DNA from: Histoplasma ohiense
Lineage: Eukaryota > Ascomycota > Eurotiomycetes > Onygenales > Ajellomycetaceae
DNA length: 64,000 bases
Direction of reading: 5' to 3'
NCBI GenBank assembly: GCA_017607445.1
Contig: JAEVHH010000001.1
Coordinates: 5,332,001-5,396,000, forward strand
Of this stretch, positions 35,136 through 44,925 are shown piece after piece. The translations under genes and the position numbers were made by a program. The notes under the pieces were generated by a model. That model had not been told where the DNA came from. It worked only from the letters and a program-made list of their open reading frames with translations, and ran no database searches. Each line of letters opens with the position of its first letter. Position 1 is the first letter of the stretch.

Positions 35136-35806
35136 TTGTTTTTTTTATAAAACCTTCCACTGCCCATCTAATGTCTCGCGAGCTGCTACGCTGATCAGCA
35201 GAAGGGATCCTGATGAAGGCTAGAAGAGCTTTGATCACGGGAAAAGATTATAAATTGATTGATATAGAAGGGAGAATGCCTCCTAGAACTTGAGCTACCA
35301 TGGGGATGGATACCCCAGCTAGCAATGATGATATTGAATACGAACCTACCACTACCCCTGGGCCACCGGGCCCAACAACAACCGATATCTTGATACAGAT
35401 GATGATGGAATATATGAGAAGGCAGAATGAGCAGATGAAGATGCTTATGGAGAAGCTATCTCTATCACCTACTGCTGGGGACTCTATCAAGAATGAGATT
35501 GATGAATTTCGCAAGGATGTCAAAGCCAAATTGAAGAGAAGGCATGCAGTTGTTCTCACTGGATCTAACAACTATCTGAAATGAAAGAGCTCTATTCTAG
35601 CAGATGCTCATCTTATTAGACAAAAGATGTTCTCATAAAGAAAGAAACAGTGCCTTCTATCACAATGTCTCTGAATATGAAGCTTTGGAACAAGAAAAAT
35701 GAACTTCTTTACATCAGAATCTTTCAATCTTTGAATGCCACTGTATGCAATTCTCTAGAATCTCTAGATGACATCTATCTTGCTGCTGTCATATGAAAGA
35801 ACCTTG

Positions 35807-35811
35807 CTCAA
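35807..35811 (+). repeat. Target-site duplication of nested LTR (CTCAA)
   Basis: CTCAA precedes the nested solo LTR and recurs at 36347-36351 directly after it. Removing one copy plus the LTR restores the gag frame. Confidence 0.8.
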
Positions 35812-36346
35812 TGTAACGGGCGTACTTCGATTAACGATTTGGTACTATCCTAATTACAGATTACAAATTGATTAAGGAAAGAAAGAGAAAAGAAATCAGA
35901 AGAAAAGGTCATATGAAGAGGGTTCTTATAGAGAGAAATTCAGAGTGGAAGAATATCAGAAGCCACTCCACAGTGGAGTGTGGAGCAGAAGAATGTTAAG
36001 AGCTATGTGGAAGAATTGTTAGAAACTATACAAGTGTGAAGTGTGGGGCAGGAGAATCATTGAGGGCTATGTGGAAGAATTGTTAGAAACTACGCGAGTG
36101 CGGAGCATGGGGTGGGAGAATCATTGAGAGCTACACAGAAGAATTGTTAGAGACTATGTGAGTGCGGAGCATGAAGCAGGAGAATGTTAAGAGCTATGCA
36201 GAAGAATTGTTAGAGACTATGTGAGCGCGGAGCACGGAGTGGAAGAACATCGAGGGTTACGCGAGATCACAATGACCAGGGACGAGCGGGTGCAGGAGGG
36301 GAGTTGGTTGTGTAAGTTAATTACTAATAGGTGCTAACCCGTCACA
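35812..36346 (+). mobile_element. Nested solo LTR (535 bp)
   Basis: Starts TGTAACGGG and ends CCCGTCACA, short inverted ends of the kind seen in fungal Ty3/gypsy LTRs, and is flanked by CTCAA on both sides. It has no internal coding region. It lies inside the gag remnant of the copia-type element, so it inserted later and then lost its body by LTR-LTR recombination. Its 3' half contains a 64-bp minisatellite. Confidence 0.82.
36000..36258 (+). repeat. 64-bp minisatellite within the solo LTR
   Basis: The core GAAGAATTGTTAGAAACTAT (last half variable) starts at 36010, 36074, 36138 and 36201, giving a period of 63-64 bp over about four copies. Each unit also holds a GTGYGGAGCA-type segment. Confidence 0.8.
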
Positions 36347-37164
36347 CTCAATGATATGCAATATCTCATGCAGAGAAATGTCTCTTTATCATCAAGAAGA
36401 TCAGAGATCTATGTCTGAGAAATGATGATTTCCACATCTATCTTGCAATCTGTCAGAAACTGAAGACAAAACTTGTATCTCTGAGTGAAAACTGAGCTGA
36501 AAGTATCTATCATGACCTCTTTATACTGAGATTGGAAGATTGGCAACAGGAATTTGTTAGAATCAAGTTGAATGAATTCTATACTACTAGACAAGACTCT
36601 ATCAAGAATCTGAATCTAGATGATTTGATGAATCAGCTTGCTGCTCATGTCATCACTATCATCATTCAGAATATCATCATCACTGCTGCTGTCATTACTG
36701 CTGATGATCATATCAATCAATGAGATAGCTGTCAGTGCTACTACTGTGAATGAACTGGTCATATTGCTGATGTCTGCTGGCTCAAGAACCCTCATCTAGC
36801 AGATGCTGAATGAAGGGAAAATAATAAGAAGAAGATTAAGATGATGAAGAAATTCAAGAACAAAAGTAAAGAGAGAGATAAAGAACAAGATAAAGAGAAG
36901 AATCTCATAAACAGTCAATCTAATCAAGGATTATACACTGCAATTTCTTTGAATAGAGATGAACTCTTGAAAAACCAGCCAGATTATATAAAAGAAGAAG
37001 GGAATTACAATCAGTTGAAGAAGTGGAAACAACAACCTGATTGATAGATTGCTTGATTTGTCTGATTTACTTGATTTGATTATTTGATTTGATTTTGTAA
37101 TTTCATGTATAATAGGATTTCTAGATAGATAGATATCTGTACGGCTGCTAGTCCGAAGGGGAGG

Positions 37165-37256
37165 TGTTGGCCCTAGGCTGCCTATCACGGACTAGCGCAC
37201 CGCACATATATGCCTCAGCTGCCGACATGCTCATACAACCACTTAGACGTCCCACA
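37165..37256 (+). repeat. 3' LTR (92 bp)
   Basis: Begins TGTTGGCCCTAGG, ends GTCCCACA, and is preceded by the polypurine tract GAAGGGGAGG. It is followed directly by the right-hand GCATT duplication. Confidence 0.88.
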
Positions 37257-37261
37257 GCATT

Positions 37262-39683
37262 TCTATGTATCTAATGTCATGCTTTATAAATAAACCTCAC
37301 TTAAGGGCTTTTGGAATGATGACTGAGTATTGGGGGTTGGATGGACTCCTTCGGATTCCGAACTCGCAGTCGGTTTCGAGATGGTTGAAAGTAATGAATG
37401 GTGAGAAGTGCGCCGTATGCAATCTGGCGAGTGAAGCAACACCCATATTTAAATCATCAACTCGCTGAGTGAAAAAAAAAAAAAAAAAAAAAACCCTTCT
37501 ACCCCTATCGTGTATCACCGCGTATTCTTACACACTCATTTTACCATAGATGAGGGTGTTTGAGACGATGGAGGAGGAACAAACATTACATATGAAACTC
37601 GTAGAGCCAGGGTAGCAGTATGGAGCCAGAGATTTTCGTCCGTCCTCTTTCCTTTCGTGGAATAGCGAACGGGGTCTCTTTCCTATTAAGTAAAGGAAGT
37701 AAGTTCATCTCGAAAACCGATTAACCTTTTCATTTGACATTAGAGGGAATGAACGATTCATTCCTGCGATGGCATTACTGCCAGGAAAAGGAGGCAAACG
37801 CAGGAATGCACTGCCACGGATTGCCAAATGGATACTCTTCCTCCCCTAATAGGCTATGCAACTGAGCGTGCACGAATACAGCAACTCTTCATTTTGGGCA
37901 GTGTGGCCACCACAGTCTTAAGGGATCCATGGTTGCCGAATAAGCCCCGGTGTCACATGAGCCTTGCCATTGAATTGGAATGGGAATTAGAATGATCCGA
38001 GGCGACGATTCTGTATTAGTAACACTGTGGGGTATACGCGTGAGCATGTTTTAGATGGGATAATGGGGTTGGGCAACGCAAAAATTGACCCCACTCCTGA
38101 TTGTGTCGCTCTAAACTTAAACTCATCTCGTTCCAGCTCATCTAATACACTCTACATACTTAGCTAGATACTTCTCTCTCCCAGATTTGGGCTTTCAACT
38201 TGGGTGTGTGATGCTTTTCAAATCCAGCATTACCACATTGAGATTATTCCCCATTGAGAAATGGAATTACATTCAGTTTTGCCCCCGTTGGAACTTTCAT
38301 CATGGCTCCAATATCCTAGCCGAGTCTAATTTTTAAGTTAAAGTTCTTAAAACTTAAAATGTGATCATCTGATATCTGAACCAAACCTTTAGGGGATATG
38401 AGGTTGATGGGTTCATAGTTCGGTGTTTAATGTTTTTCCAGGAATGACTAATTGAGGGCTACCAGTTGAAAGTTAGGCGATGGTTATCTGCTAATCTTCA
38501 TGCAGCTTCCTGGCAGATAGCCGTTAGGCGATGGTTATCTGTTAATCTTCATGCAGCTTCCTGGCAGATAGCCGATGCACTGCTGAAGTCTGCAATTGCT
38601 CAACATGATTTGAATGCGGTAGCTCTGGGGACAGAATGTGGGGAGGCTGTCATTGAAATAAGCTTGTTGCACTGCCGACTTGGCATGTCTTGGCATATCG
38701 GCTAAATTCTTCAATGCTTGTTCAAAGCTTGATGTACATGTAGTTCCGGACGATGAAGATGGTTCGTCGTTTCGTTAAGGTTGGCCCCGATCACTTGTAT
38801 CCTCGTCCTCCAGTAGCTGAGGCCGGTAGGTCACTCATTCAAGCCTTCCAAAGAGTCAAGTGTGTCATCATGGGATAGGAAATGCCGGTAGTTGTGCTCC
38901 CCATATCTTCTCGATACCCTCGTTGCTGACCGATTGATTTCCAGAGCTTCCCTCCACACTTGTGGCTTGAGCCAAAGTGCTAAGCTATGCTTAAGAGCTG
39001 AAGTGGAACCATGAGCAACAGCTTCATATTGTTCAATCTTACAATGAATTCACCAACAAGTATTTGCGCATATCCAGAGAACTGTTCAAGGGCATATTCC
39101 TGAAGGTTTCTTCCAGTGGCGCACAGGTTCAACGCCAAAATCCACGGTGCATGGACCTTAGCCAGAGTACGTAGTCGTGTACTGCTAGAGCGAGGCTTGA
39201 TTCTTGGCTACTCAGGCCAATATGATAATTTGCAAATCATTAAGATTGGCATCAAAATGTCCGCATGTACAGTACATACACGATCTTGGAACTTCGACTC
39301 TTCGTAGTTGGTTTCCATTTGTGCATCTTTACTTTTCGGTTGATTCCACGAGCCATAATGGATATCCATGGATGAGTTGGCGATAGCCAGGGTAAAGAAA
39401 AACCTTATTGTGGCTCTCATTTCCCCGCGTCGGGCATTGCGCCCGGTCATTTGCTATTCATTGTATATACTACGGTATCCGCCCACTTTTTGTTCCCTCG
39501 CTTTGCTCTGTCCTCCTATTCACAACTTCTATATTTATTTATATTTTCGCATAATATTCCTTCTGCGTCCAAAATTTCTACTTCGGCTGTTGGTAGGCCT
39601 CAGCTGTTCTTCCTAAATCTCACGCAGCTGCTGCTAATAGCCCACATCCGATCTTTTCAAAAACGAAGATAGCGGTTTGTAAG
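37262..39683. other. Repeat-containing gene-free region
   Basis: About 2.4 kb between the retroelement and the sugar transporter. It holds a run of 22 A at 37472-37493 and a 51-bp tandem duplication at 38472-38573. Minus-strand frames between about 38475 and 39000 stay open for 60-80 codons with coding-like composition (for example FEQALKNLADMPRHAKSA) but are broken by stops. I cannot assign them. Confidence 0.45.
38472..38573 (+). repeat. 51-bp direct tandem duplication
   Basis: Two adjacent copies, 38472-38522 and 38523-38573, begin GTTAGGCGATGG and differ at one base (CTGCTAAT versus CTGTTAAT). The high identity implies a recent duplication. Confidence 0.9.
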
Positions 39684-41931
39684 ATGAAAGAGATTACGAA
39701 CATATACGCCATCGCGGCTTTGTCCGTGATTGGCGGCGGTCTGTTCGGTTTTGACATCAGCTCTATGTCTGCTATGTGGGTTACCTTAGCCCTTCAACGG
39801 TGCCGTGTCGTGTCCTTGAATTGACCGCTCTTTTCGTGCAGCATCTCGACCTCCCAGTACCTTTGTTATTTTAACGAAGGTCCAGACTATTTCGGGGTGG
39901 TGACCGAAAGTAACCCTGATGGCATTCGCTGCAGCGGCCCAAGACCCAGTACCCAAGGTGGTATCACTGCTGCGATGCCTGGTGGTTCCTGGGTTGGCGC
40001 TCTTTGTTCCGGATATATCTCAGATATCTTTGGTCGAAAGAGATCAATCCAAGTCGGCTCAGGATTTTGGTTTGTGCCCCCTAAAAACAACTTCTTCTGG
40101 AATCTTTTACTTACCGCGCCTCGTAACTCGTAGGATTATCGGAAGTATAATCTGCGCTGCGGCTCAGAACATAGGCATGCTTGTCGCTGGACGTTTTGTC
40201 AACGGCTTTGCTGTTGGTATTTGCTCAGCTCAAGTTCCCGTTTACATTTCAGAGCTGGCGCCTCCATCGCGACGCGGCAGGTTGGTTGGTTTACAACAGT
40301 GGGCCATTACATGGGGTAAGTCGAGCACTCACTTTAGTTTTAAGGATTCCTTCCCCGACTACTAACATATACGATCAACAACAGGCATCCTGATTATGTT
40401 CTATCTCTCATATGCATGTACATTCATTGGGCCAGCGAACGGACAAACATCGTTCAGACTCCCTTGGGCCCTTCAAATGATTCCTGGCGCCTTTCTCCTT
40501 GTGGGGCTCTTCTTCCTACCGGAGTCTCCTCGCTGGCTCGCCAAAAAGGGCCGCTGGAGCGAAACCGAAAGAATTATCACCGCCATCCACGGCAAAGGTG
40601 ATGTTGGCCATCCCTTTGTTAACGCCGAACTGGGGGAAATCAGTTATTTCGTAAAGATGGAGAAAACTAACGATACCACGTATGTGTCCCCGTATTTATT
40701 TTAACCCCCCCATCGTAACTTATATTAGAACGTGCTGCTAACGCCGTGCAGTTATTTCGACCTCTTCAAAAAGAATATGATTTTCCGAACGCACGTTGGT
40801 GTCTTCACTCAGATTTGGAGCCAGCTGACGGGAATGAACGTGATGATGTATTATGTGCGCAAGCAACCCATACCCCTAATTATCTTCGTAGTTTGTTAGT
40901 TTTAAAAATAACAATTTGACACCTTGCTAATTTAACATAGATTACTTACGTCTTCGCCATGGCTGGATTGCGAGGAAACACCTTGCTCGTATCATCCTCT
41001 ATTCAATTCGTCATCAGTATGACCCCATAAAGATACCTATCCTAAAAAAAAAAAAACTTCAGGCTAACCATTTTTCAGACGTTGTCATGACCCTTCCCGC
41101 CCTTATTTGGGTAGACAAATGGGGTCGACGTCCCACTCTCATTGTCGGCGGACTACTCATGTGTACCTGGATGTTCGCCACAGGCGGGATCATGGGGGCG
41201 AACGGCCGATTTGTTCCAGGGGGTATTAACGGAGTCAGAGCGGTATCGTGGGCTGTTAACCCTGGGATCGCGGCCAAAGCCGTCGTAGCCTGTACTTACC
41301 TCTTTGTGGCCTCCTTTGCCCCTACATGGGGTCCCGTTTCTTGGATCTATCCACCAGAGCTGTTTCCACTTCGCTTCCGCGGGAAAGCTGTCGCACTTTG
41401 CACGTCTGCCAACTGGTTATTCAATTTTGCTTTATCCTACTTTGTCCCCCCAGCTTTTGAAAATATCCAATGGAGGACATATCTGAGTAAGTCAAAATGA
41501 ATCTTACGTTTTTCCCCTCTACTACCCCCACTACCCCCCCTTTGGGTCGAAATAGAGAAATTCTAACCCGATAACTAGTCTTCGGCGCCTTCTGCGCCGC
41601 AATGACCATCCATGTATTCCTCGCCTTCCCCGAAACCGCAGGAAAATCGCTCGAAGCCGTAGAAGAGATTTTCAAATCACGTATCCCAGCATGGAAAACT
41701 CACGTCACAACCAAGGAAACCATTGCAGCTGAGCATGGCGATGTCGAGGCCAAGCATACCTTTGCTGAGCACACCAGAAAGACGCGGAATGCTGGAATGG
41801 GAAACATCCCTGCGCGCGGTGTGGGTAGCGATGCCCTCAGTGACAACGGTGATTCCGAGAATGCCGATGAGAAACCAGCTGCAAGCATGCTCGCAACACG
41901 TACCGAGTCAAGGTCCAGTTGCAGTCCCTAG
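39684..41931 (+). CDS. MFS sugar transporter
   Basis: Twelve-helix major facilitator of the sugar porter family, importing hexoses or related polyols at the plasma membrane. Eight exons: 39684-39775, 39842-40069, 40134-40315, 40385-40679, 40752-40854, 40941-41016, 41079-41486 and 41579-41931, giving 578 residues. Family motifs are intact: GGGLFGFDISSMSA in helix 1, GYISDIFGRKRSIQVGS (loop 2-3), AGRFVNGFAVGICSAQVPVY, SELAPPSRRGRLVGLQQ, PESPRWLAKKGR in the central loop, QIWSQLTGMNVMMYY in helix 7, VDKWGRRPTL and FPETAGKSLEAVEEIF at the end of helix 12. The cytosolic tail is Ser/Asp/Glu-rich. Closest in feel to high-affinity glucose transporters; the substrate is not certain. Confidence 0.94.
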
Positions 41932-43218
41932 ATGCTCATGCACTCGCCGCAGATGACTTGATCAGCTTACCTGACACCTACATGAACACCGACGAATGCG
42001 CCACCGAAGCGAATCTACAGCCAAAATTTCAAAGGTATCTTTAGGGACGTGCTCTCTCCCTCCATTCAAGTCAACTATCATCTTGTATTAGTAATACCTA
42101 TTTTCATCTTTCTTTCTCATATATCCATGCTTTCGCTTTTCCGTCCTGCAATTTTGTCAGTTTTGATTTTATCCGAGCAAGGTGCAAGGCTCGTATATCC
42201 AATTTTTTGTTCTCACTCCACCCTCTTGCAAATTCTTTGGCTTTCGCGACCAAACTCGATTTCGGTAGCTAGTTGTGCATCTCTTTGTTGCGTACTCTTT
42301 CTTGGACTTCCATATTCCCATATTCGCAATTTCGTTTCATTTGAATCCTTATTCCCACGTCGGTATGATGATACAGCCAGTTGCGTTATCTTCATTTGTC
42401 TTCCATAGAGAAGAAAGATATTATCACGCATCCGAGCAAGCAAAGGGGACGTTGAAAAATGGGCTTTGAGAAAAGTGAAAAGAAACAACACGCAAAAAGA
42501 ACCTTACAAAAAGGAAGGAATGCTACTGCTCCGAATGCTTTGTTAATGTTTTAATATTGTTACCTATTAACTCAAGTCACTTTGGTATCACAGGTGGGTT
42601 TCTCGGTACTCTTCACAAGGGGCTGGTGGCTCTTGCATATTTCATACCATGGCCATAATAATTAATATTGTCACTTCCGTTTTCTATATCATCTGTTTCC
42701 AAGGTGCATATCTACATATTTTGTTTTCAATTGGGTTTTGTCTCTTATGCTTGTATATAACTGTTAACGTAGTTAGCCATCTCATGTTTACGCAGTTATT
42801 ATTTAAGAAAACGATGTCCGCTCATTAGAGTTAACCAGCAACCGTTTGCGAAGGCTCTAGGTCAAATGACTACTCGATAAAATTTATTCCCAATGCTTGT
42901 TACTGCCATATCTGCTAGCTCGCTCAAGCAGATCTCTGGATAGTGGGCCTAGAGATATGAATTTTTCAAATGTGCGTCCTACCAAATCGCAGCTAAGTGG
43001 TGAATGATAACTTAACTTAGTTGGGTTGGATTTTTGTACGATCAGAGTGCTCAGACTTGATTCTATCAAATAGGTATCAAGGGACACGGAGAATAGGCTA
43101 TAAGGACAAGAGAAATGTTGTAAGAAAGAGCAGGAATGGGAACTTATACAGCATGAATAAAAGATTCGAAATCTGAAACGCCGTCCACATGTTCCGTTCT
43201 GCGCCAGTGCTCGTCAGT
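41932..43218. other. Convergent intergenic region
   Basis: About 1.3 kb between the 3' ends of the sugar transporter and the ARL1 gene. T-rich sequence with only short frames. No gene is supported. Confidence 0.5.
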
Positions 43219-44141
43219 TTATGAATTTTCCGATTGAACCGTTTGCTACATGGTAAACGAAACGATAATTAGCCACCTGATAGCATAGTAATGATTTCCC
43301 ATTTTCACGCCTCCGCGGGGAGAAAAAAAGTCAAAGGACCAATTACTTACCACCAGCCAATCCATCCCCTCCTCGATTCCCTTCCCATCAATAGCAGAAC
43401 ATGCCACAATACTCCAATTGCGATCCCGCAGCTCACCCAACTTTAACGCCTCAGAAATTTCTCCCGCACCTTTGGCGCCTGGCTGATCCTGTTTATTGGC
43501 GAAGACGAGCAAGGCCGCATCGCGCAGTTCCTCCTCGTTCAGCATTGTGGCTAGTTCATCTGAGGCAGTCCCTAGCCGTTCGATGTCTGTGGAATCAATG
43601 ACGAAGATCACGGCGGCGGTATTGGCATAGTAACATCTCCAGTAAGGGCGAATGGAGGTTTGTCCGCCCAAGTCCTGTTTTCTCAAGTCAGATCTATCTT
43701 TGGGTGGGTGGAAGGTGATGGAGGGAAGATTGGAGGGTAGCAAGCAGAGGTACAAAAACGTACCCAGACGTTGAAATTCAGGTTTTTATATGTGACGGAT
43801 TCAACATTGAAGCCGATTGTTGGGATGGTTGTGACGACTTCGCCGATCTAGATAGAAGATTAGCCATGCCGGCCTCAAAAACAGTTACATTTAGAACATG
43901 GACACTCATACCTTTAATCTATAGAGTAACGTTGTTTTCCCAGCATTATCCTACACAAATAAAACCCAGAATGTGTTAATCTTTCACATGCAAAGACAAT
44001 AAATGTATTCCCACATATTTCCGGTACAGCACCGGGCCGCGGGGGAAGAATTTAATAGCTTACAAGCCCCAAAATCAAAATCCGAATTTCCTTCTTTGTC
44101 CAAAACAGGCCTGACAATATTCTCGATATCGACCCACCCAT
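43219..44141 (-). CDS. ARL1: ADP-ribosylation factor-like GTPase Arl1
   Basis: Small GTPase of the trans-Golgi that recruits GRIP-domain golgins and controls endosome-to-Golgi traffic. Five exons on the minus strand: 44141-44064, 43950-43912, 43847-43764, 43674-43351 and 43245-43219, giving 183 residues, the exact family length. Gly2 (MGGSISR) is the N-myristoylation site. The P-loop GLDNAGKTT is split by intron 1. Switch 1 is VTTIPTIGFNVE, switch 2 is VWDLGGQTSIRPYWR (Arl1-type), and base recognition is by NKQD and by CSAIDGKG. The very short last exon encodes QTVQSENS. It is divergent from ARP8. Confidence 0.95.
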
Positions 44142-44925
44142 GGCTGCTGACGCATAAAAATGTAATGTAGAGTAGTTAAGAACGAAATGGTAGCGGAGCA
44201 CGAGGCGGAATAGGAGAATGATATTTGTCGTCTTCCAGAGACGCAGGCTCACAAGACCAACCCAGTGACAGGTCTCGAGGAAAGAATATTCGCTTTGGAA
44301 CTAGAGAACGGCAGTCTATGTATCTCGGTCAAGTTGTTGTGGCCTTGGATAATTGCGGAAATTGGCTCGAACGACGGGAAGTGCTAATGGAATGACGTTG
44401 TGGAGACCCGGCAAAGTGGCTTCGAGCGGATGTTCAGAGGTGATGAGGTATTATTAAGGAAAGGGAGATTTAGGCAATACACTATGCACGGAAAATAGAT
44501 GTAGCATAGATGTAAACGAGGAACTGTTGTTGTCTGAGGTTATGAACAATTATATTTAAGGTCGGTTGTTGACAAAGGGAAGTTTGGCTTGGCCGAGAGA
44601 ATGCATCCGTGGATACTTTTCCACTGATTCTTCTACACACACACACACAAACACACACACACCAGAACAGGCGGCAGATTAGGAGACCGTTCTATCCCTT
44701 CAAGCTCTATTGGGACCTCTCCGGTTGCTTGTACGCCTGCGCCAGCTGTGTTCACTTCTTAGCTTCCACTCGATCGCATCGGTAAGACCGCTTCCTCTTA
44801 TCCTGAGGTAACTAAATACACGTCCAGCGATAGGATTTGGGGTTTCGCCTTTGTTCGTCAACCCGCCTATCCGTCCTCTTATTCGAAGCGCTAACTTGCT
44901 ACAGGCAATCCACCCACATATCAAG
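44142..44925. promoter_or_regulatory. Shared divergent promoter of ARL1 and ARP8
   Basis: About 0.8 kb between the two start codons. It includes a CA-rich microsatellite near 44636-44662 and no coding region. Confidence 0.6.

Larger units (their letters stand above)
35300..37044 (+). pseudogene. Copia-type gag, degenerate and interrupted
   Basis: Plus-strand gag remnant. The first part (MGMDTPASNDDIEYEP, then PTTTDILIQMMMEYMRRQNE) leads to HAVVLTGSNNYLK, the start of the copia gag core. After a frameshift near 35620 come MKLWNKKNELLYIRIF and LDDIYLAAVI. The nested solo LTR at 35812-36346 interrupts it. The same frame then resumes as CLFIIKKIRDLCLRNDD, IYHDLFILRLEDWQQEFVR and a CCHC zinc knuckle at about 36735-36782 (C-Y-Y-C then GHIADVC). 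In-frame stops are all TGA, at 35582-35584, 35794-35796, 36493-36495, 36721-36723, 36751-36753 and 36811-36813, at places where Trp is plausible. The Lys/Glu-rich tail ends at 37044. No pol frame follows. Confidence 0.8.
35026..37256 (+). mobile_element. Small Ty1/copia-type LTR element with degenerate gag and no pol
   Basis: A structurally complete but coding-deficient LTR element. Two 92-bp LTRs (35026-35117 and 37165-37256) start TG, end CA and differ at four positions. GCATT flanks both sides. Just inside the 5' LTR lies GGTTATGACCCGG, resembling the anticodon-loop half-tRNA-iMet primer site used by Drosophila copia. Just before the 3' LTR is the polypurine tract GAAGGGGAGG. The interior holds only a broken gag on the plus strand. 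Protease, integrase and reverse transcriptase are absent, so it is non-autonomous. Removing the nested solo LTR leaves about 1.7 kb. It sits against the polyketide synthase relic. Confidence 0.88.

Noticed and set aside
35300..37044. TGA read as tryptophan (alternative nuclear code)
   Set aside because: Host genes end normally at TGA (for example the uL13m and Rictor homologue genes), so the host code is standard.
6951..41931. O-methyltransferase and polyketide synthase relic as one biosynthetic cluster
   Set aside because: They are more than 26 kb apart with many housekeeping genes between, so clustering is not supported.
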